A stretch of DNA of 7,147 bases, taken from Pseudothermotoga sp. (GTDB taxonomy: Bacteria; Thermotogota; Thermotogae; Thermotogales; DSM-5069). Location of the stretch: contig DOKY01000030.1 in the NCBI GenBank assembly GCA_003510135.1, forward strand, positions 7,223 to 14,369. The letters are read 5' to 3'. The notes below the pieces were generated by a model, which ran no database searches, was not told the DNA's origin, and saw nothing but the letters and a program-made list of their open reading frames with translations. Below are positions 5,354-7,147 of this stretch, piece after piece (position 1 is the stretch's first letter; each line of letters begins with the position of its first letter). Position numbers and translations under genes: made by a program.

Positions 5354-5962
5354 TTGATCTGCTTCATCACCATCGGAGAGACACCGCGGGACGATGTGAT
5401 ACCGGAACTGTTGAACTTGATGGGTAAACCGGACCTACCTTACAGAGAGATAGGACTCATAGACGGTGTGGATCCGAGCATCTACAAACCTTCGAACGAC
5501 GACGATTTGCTGGTGAGCAGAAAACGTGACGGTTCTGTTGCCTACATCTCCCACCGCTGGGTTGTTGAACAACTTTCCCAGATCGAGTGCGAAGGTCTGT
5601 GTGTGCTTCTCTGTACGGGTGAGTTTGAAAGTGAGCGTTTCATATTGCCTTACAGGGTTATCGATTCCTTTTTCTCGGCTATGCCCAAGTTGGACCGAGT
5701 CACAGTTGTCGTGCCTGAACTGCAGCAGTGTGCGAGTGCCATGAAACGTTGGTCGAAGGTCGGATCGAGAACGAACTGCGTTGCCTTCTCACCCTATCGA
5801 AGTTCCGAACTGAGCGTGGATTTGTCGCAAGAACAGCTCGTTTATCTCGATTGCATGGGTTTTGGATTGAAACACGAAGAATTCTTCAGAACCAAAACCT
5901 CTGGTATCGTGCTGAGTGCACGCAGAATTCTTGCGAACTATCTTAGGAATTTTCTACTTTGA
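5354..5962 (+). CDS. AroM family protein
   Basis: The product has 202 residues, slightly shorter than enterobacterial AroM (about 225). The AroM opening TIGETPRDDVIPELL is at 6-20, LIDGVD at 35-40, LLCTGEFESERF at 85-96 and LDCMGFGLKHEEF at 165-177. The last segment is the family's most recognisable motif. Biochemical function is not established for the family; in E. coli the gene is co-transcribed with aroL. Cys87 (CTGEF) and Cys167 (DCMGFG) sit in motifs that look like the paired catalytic cysteines of Asp/Glu/hydantoin racemases, so a racemase- or isomerase-like fold is plausible but inferred. It has its own promoter and strong Shine-Dalgarno with a TTG start, and is followed after 15 bases by a peptide-binding-protein gene. 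Co-transcription suggests action on a transported peptide, amino acid or derivative rather than on aromatic biosynthesis. No signal peptide is seen, so it should be cytoplasmic. Confidence 0.87.
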   Translation: MICFITIGETPRDDVIPELLNLMGKPDLPYREIGLIDGVDPSIYKPSNDDDLLVSRKRDGSVAYISHRWVVEQLSQIECEGLCVLLCTGEFESERFILPYRVIDSFFSAMPKLDRVTVVVPELQQCASAMKRWSKVGSRTNCVAFSPYRSSELSVDLSQEQLVYLDCMGFGLKHEEFFRTKTSGIVLSARRILANYLRNFLL

Positions 5963-5977
5963 GAGGGGGTGTGTGGT

Positions 5978-7147
5978 GTGAAAAGGTTGATAGTGTCCTT
6001 GATCGTGCTGGCATTCTTCGCATCACTCGTTGCTGCACCGAGTTACGACTCTGTGATCCGTGTGGGTTCGGATCAGAACCCAACAACGATGGATCCAGCG
6101 ATGTACCAGGACCTCGCCTCAGCCCAGGTCATGAGGAACGTCTTCGAAACGCTCGTCGCCTACGACGCGGATGTCAAACAGATCCATCCGTTGCTCGCGG
6201 AATCTTGGGAAGTCAGCCCAGATTTGAAGGAATGGACCTTCAAACTGAGAAAGGGTGTTCGATTCCAGAAGGGCAAGTTCCAGGACGGTAGAGAAGTGAC
6301 GGCAGAAGACGTCAAGTACAGCTTTGAGAGAGCAATCACCATTTCACCGATGGTGAGGTTGTACATGGTTGACCACGTCGAAGTGCTCGATCGCTACACG
6401 GTGAAAGTCGTACTGAAATACCCGTACGCACCTTTCCTGACAGTGCTCACCGACGTCGGAGCTGCCATCGTGCCGAAGGAGGAGTGTGAAGGTTGGAAGG
6501 ACCAGTTCACGTTGCATCCCGTTGGGACGGGCCCGTTCAAGATGGTCGAATGGGTCAAGGACAGCCACATGGTGTTCGAAAGGAACGAAGATTATTGGGG
6601 AGAAAGGCCCTACTTGAAGCAGATCATCTACAAGTTCATACCCGACAAGTCCGTGTTGACCATGGCGTTGCTCAGTGGAGAGGTGGACATCACCAGCGAT
6701 GTGCTGGACCAAGACATACCGAAGGTGAACGCGAACCCCAACGTTCAGGCGATGGCGGTGGGTGGCTGCAACGTCTATGCCGTGTACATGAACTCGATGA
6801 AAGGTCCCACGACGGACAAGAGAGTCAGAGAAGCTTTCTTCAGAGGTATAGATATCGAACAGCTCGTCAAGGTCATATTCCCCAACGGAACGGGGATCGC
6901 TGCTTACGGTCCGATACCACCCGGCTCTTGGGCGTACAATCCGAACGTGAAATCCTTCTACACAGGATACGATCCAGAGAAGGCCAAGCAGTTGTTGAAA
7001 GAGGCAGGATACGACGGCAAACCTGTGAAGATGACCATATACACGCCCGAAGATCCGAACAGGAGAAAGGCTGCAGTTATTATCCAATCCATTTTGAAGA
7101 AAGGAGGGTTCGAAATCGAAGTTCAGTCACTCGAGTGGGGTAGTTTC
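5978..7147 (+). CDS. ABC transporter substrate-binding protein, family 5 (DppA/OppA-like), 3' partial
   Basis: The gene runs off the right edge; 390 residues are visible of a usual 500-600. GTG 5978 is preceded by GGGGGTG (5965-5971) at 6 bases. A signal peptide covers residues 1-20: Lys2-Arg3, a hydrophobic core and a small-residue end at LVAA. There is no lipobox cysteine, so the protein should be free in the periplasm, as in many Thermotogota binding proteins. Family 5 hallmarks follow: PTTMDPAMYQD (35-45), PLLAESWEVSPDLKEWTFKLRKGVRF (71-96), AEDVKYSFERA (109-119), VGTGPFKMVEW (182-192), NEDYWGERPYLKQI (203-216) and DKRVREAFFRGID (280-292). It should bind oligopeptides, though Thermotogota relatives often bind oligosaccharides. 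Permease and ATPase genes probably follow. It lies 15 bases after the AroM gene and shares its promoter. The specific ligand is unknown. Confidence 0.93.
   Translation, partial: MKRLIVSLIVLAFFASLVAAPSYDSVIRVGSDQNPTTMDPAMYQDLASAQVMRNVFETLVAYDADVKQIHPLLAESWEVSPDLKEWTFKLRKGVRFQKGKFQDGREVTAEDVKYSFERAITISPMVRLYMVDHVEVLDRYTVKVVLKYPYAPFLTVLTDVGAAIVPKEECEGWKDQFTLHPVGTGPFKMVEWVKDSHMVFERNEDYWGERPYLKQIIYKFIPDKSVLTMALLSGEVDITSDVLDQDIPKVNANPNVQAMAVGGCNVYAVYMNSMKGPTTDKRVREAFFRGIDIEQLVKVIFPNGTGIAAYGPIPPGSWAYNPNVKSFYTGYDPEKAKQLLKEAGYDGKPVKMTIYTPEDPNRRKAAVIIQSILKKGGFEIEVQSLEWGSF

Noticed and set aside
6344..7087. 247-residue minus-strand open frame
   Set aside because: It lies fully antisense to a clear family 5 binding protein, is rich in His, Arg and Val as expected of a shadow frame, and shows no motif or start signal.
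6493..7143. 216-residue plus-strand open frame
   Set aside because: It overlaps the peptide-binding protein in another frame, and its Arg/Gln/His-rich translation has no motif.

Overview
The window looks like chromosomal DNA of a thermophilic bacterium of the Thermotogota, possibly Pseudothermotoga or a relative. The grounds are Lys/Glu/Val-rich proteins, tightly packed genes, near-perfect TTGACA/TATAAT promoters, purine-rich ribosome binding sites, type IV pilin-like genes, a peptide-binding protein whose signal peptide has no lipobox cysteine, and a bacterial glycerol-1-phosphate dehydrogenase. The taxon is inferred from style and gene content, not from a marker gene.

Bases 3-2121 hold the end of a plus-strand type IV pilus-like (pseudopilin) operon. 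It contains a large beta-helical surface protein cut off by the left edge (to 1232), a small prepilin (1229-1546) and a second prepilin (1570-2121). The first two overlap by 4 bp. The set resembles a minor-pilin or pilus-tip group.

Bases 2125-3569 hold a convergent minus-strand pair: a MarR-type repressor gene, then an extended short-chain dehydrogenase (NAD-dependent epimerase/dehydratase type) overlapping it by 4 bp. A consensus sigma-A promoter (3574-3602) abuts the repressor start codon, and a 31-bp imperfect palindrome (3582-3612) covers its -35 box and most of the spacer. This looks like a self-repressed, possibly leaderless two-gene operon.

Bases 3570-4025 are a divergent intergenic stretch of about 455 bp with no convincing gene. 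It holds a 15-bp palindrome, a degenerate direct repeat and a terminator-like hairpin with a long T tract. Next is a plus-strand gene for an AraM/EgsA-type sn-glycerol-1-phosphate dehydrogenase, best started at GTG 4026.

Bases 5262-7147 start a new plus-strand operon. A consensus promoter (5301-5327) and a strong Shine-Dalgarno lead into an AroM-family gene. Fifteen bases after it begins a family 5 (DppA/OppA-like) peptide-binding protein cut off by the right edge. The pairing suggests AroM works on an imported peptide, amino acid or related compound.

I see no CRISPR array, tRNA, rRNA, insertion sequence or phage gene. Nothing here clearly qualifies as a new defence or mobile system. The best leads are the operator/leaderless promoter of the marR-dehydrogenase pair, the AroM-transporter pairing with its two cysteine motifs, the empty leader with a terminator before the glycerol-1-phosphate dehydrogenase, and the repeat-built pilus-associated protein.
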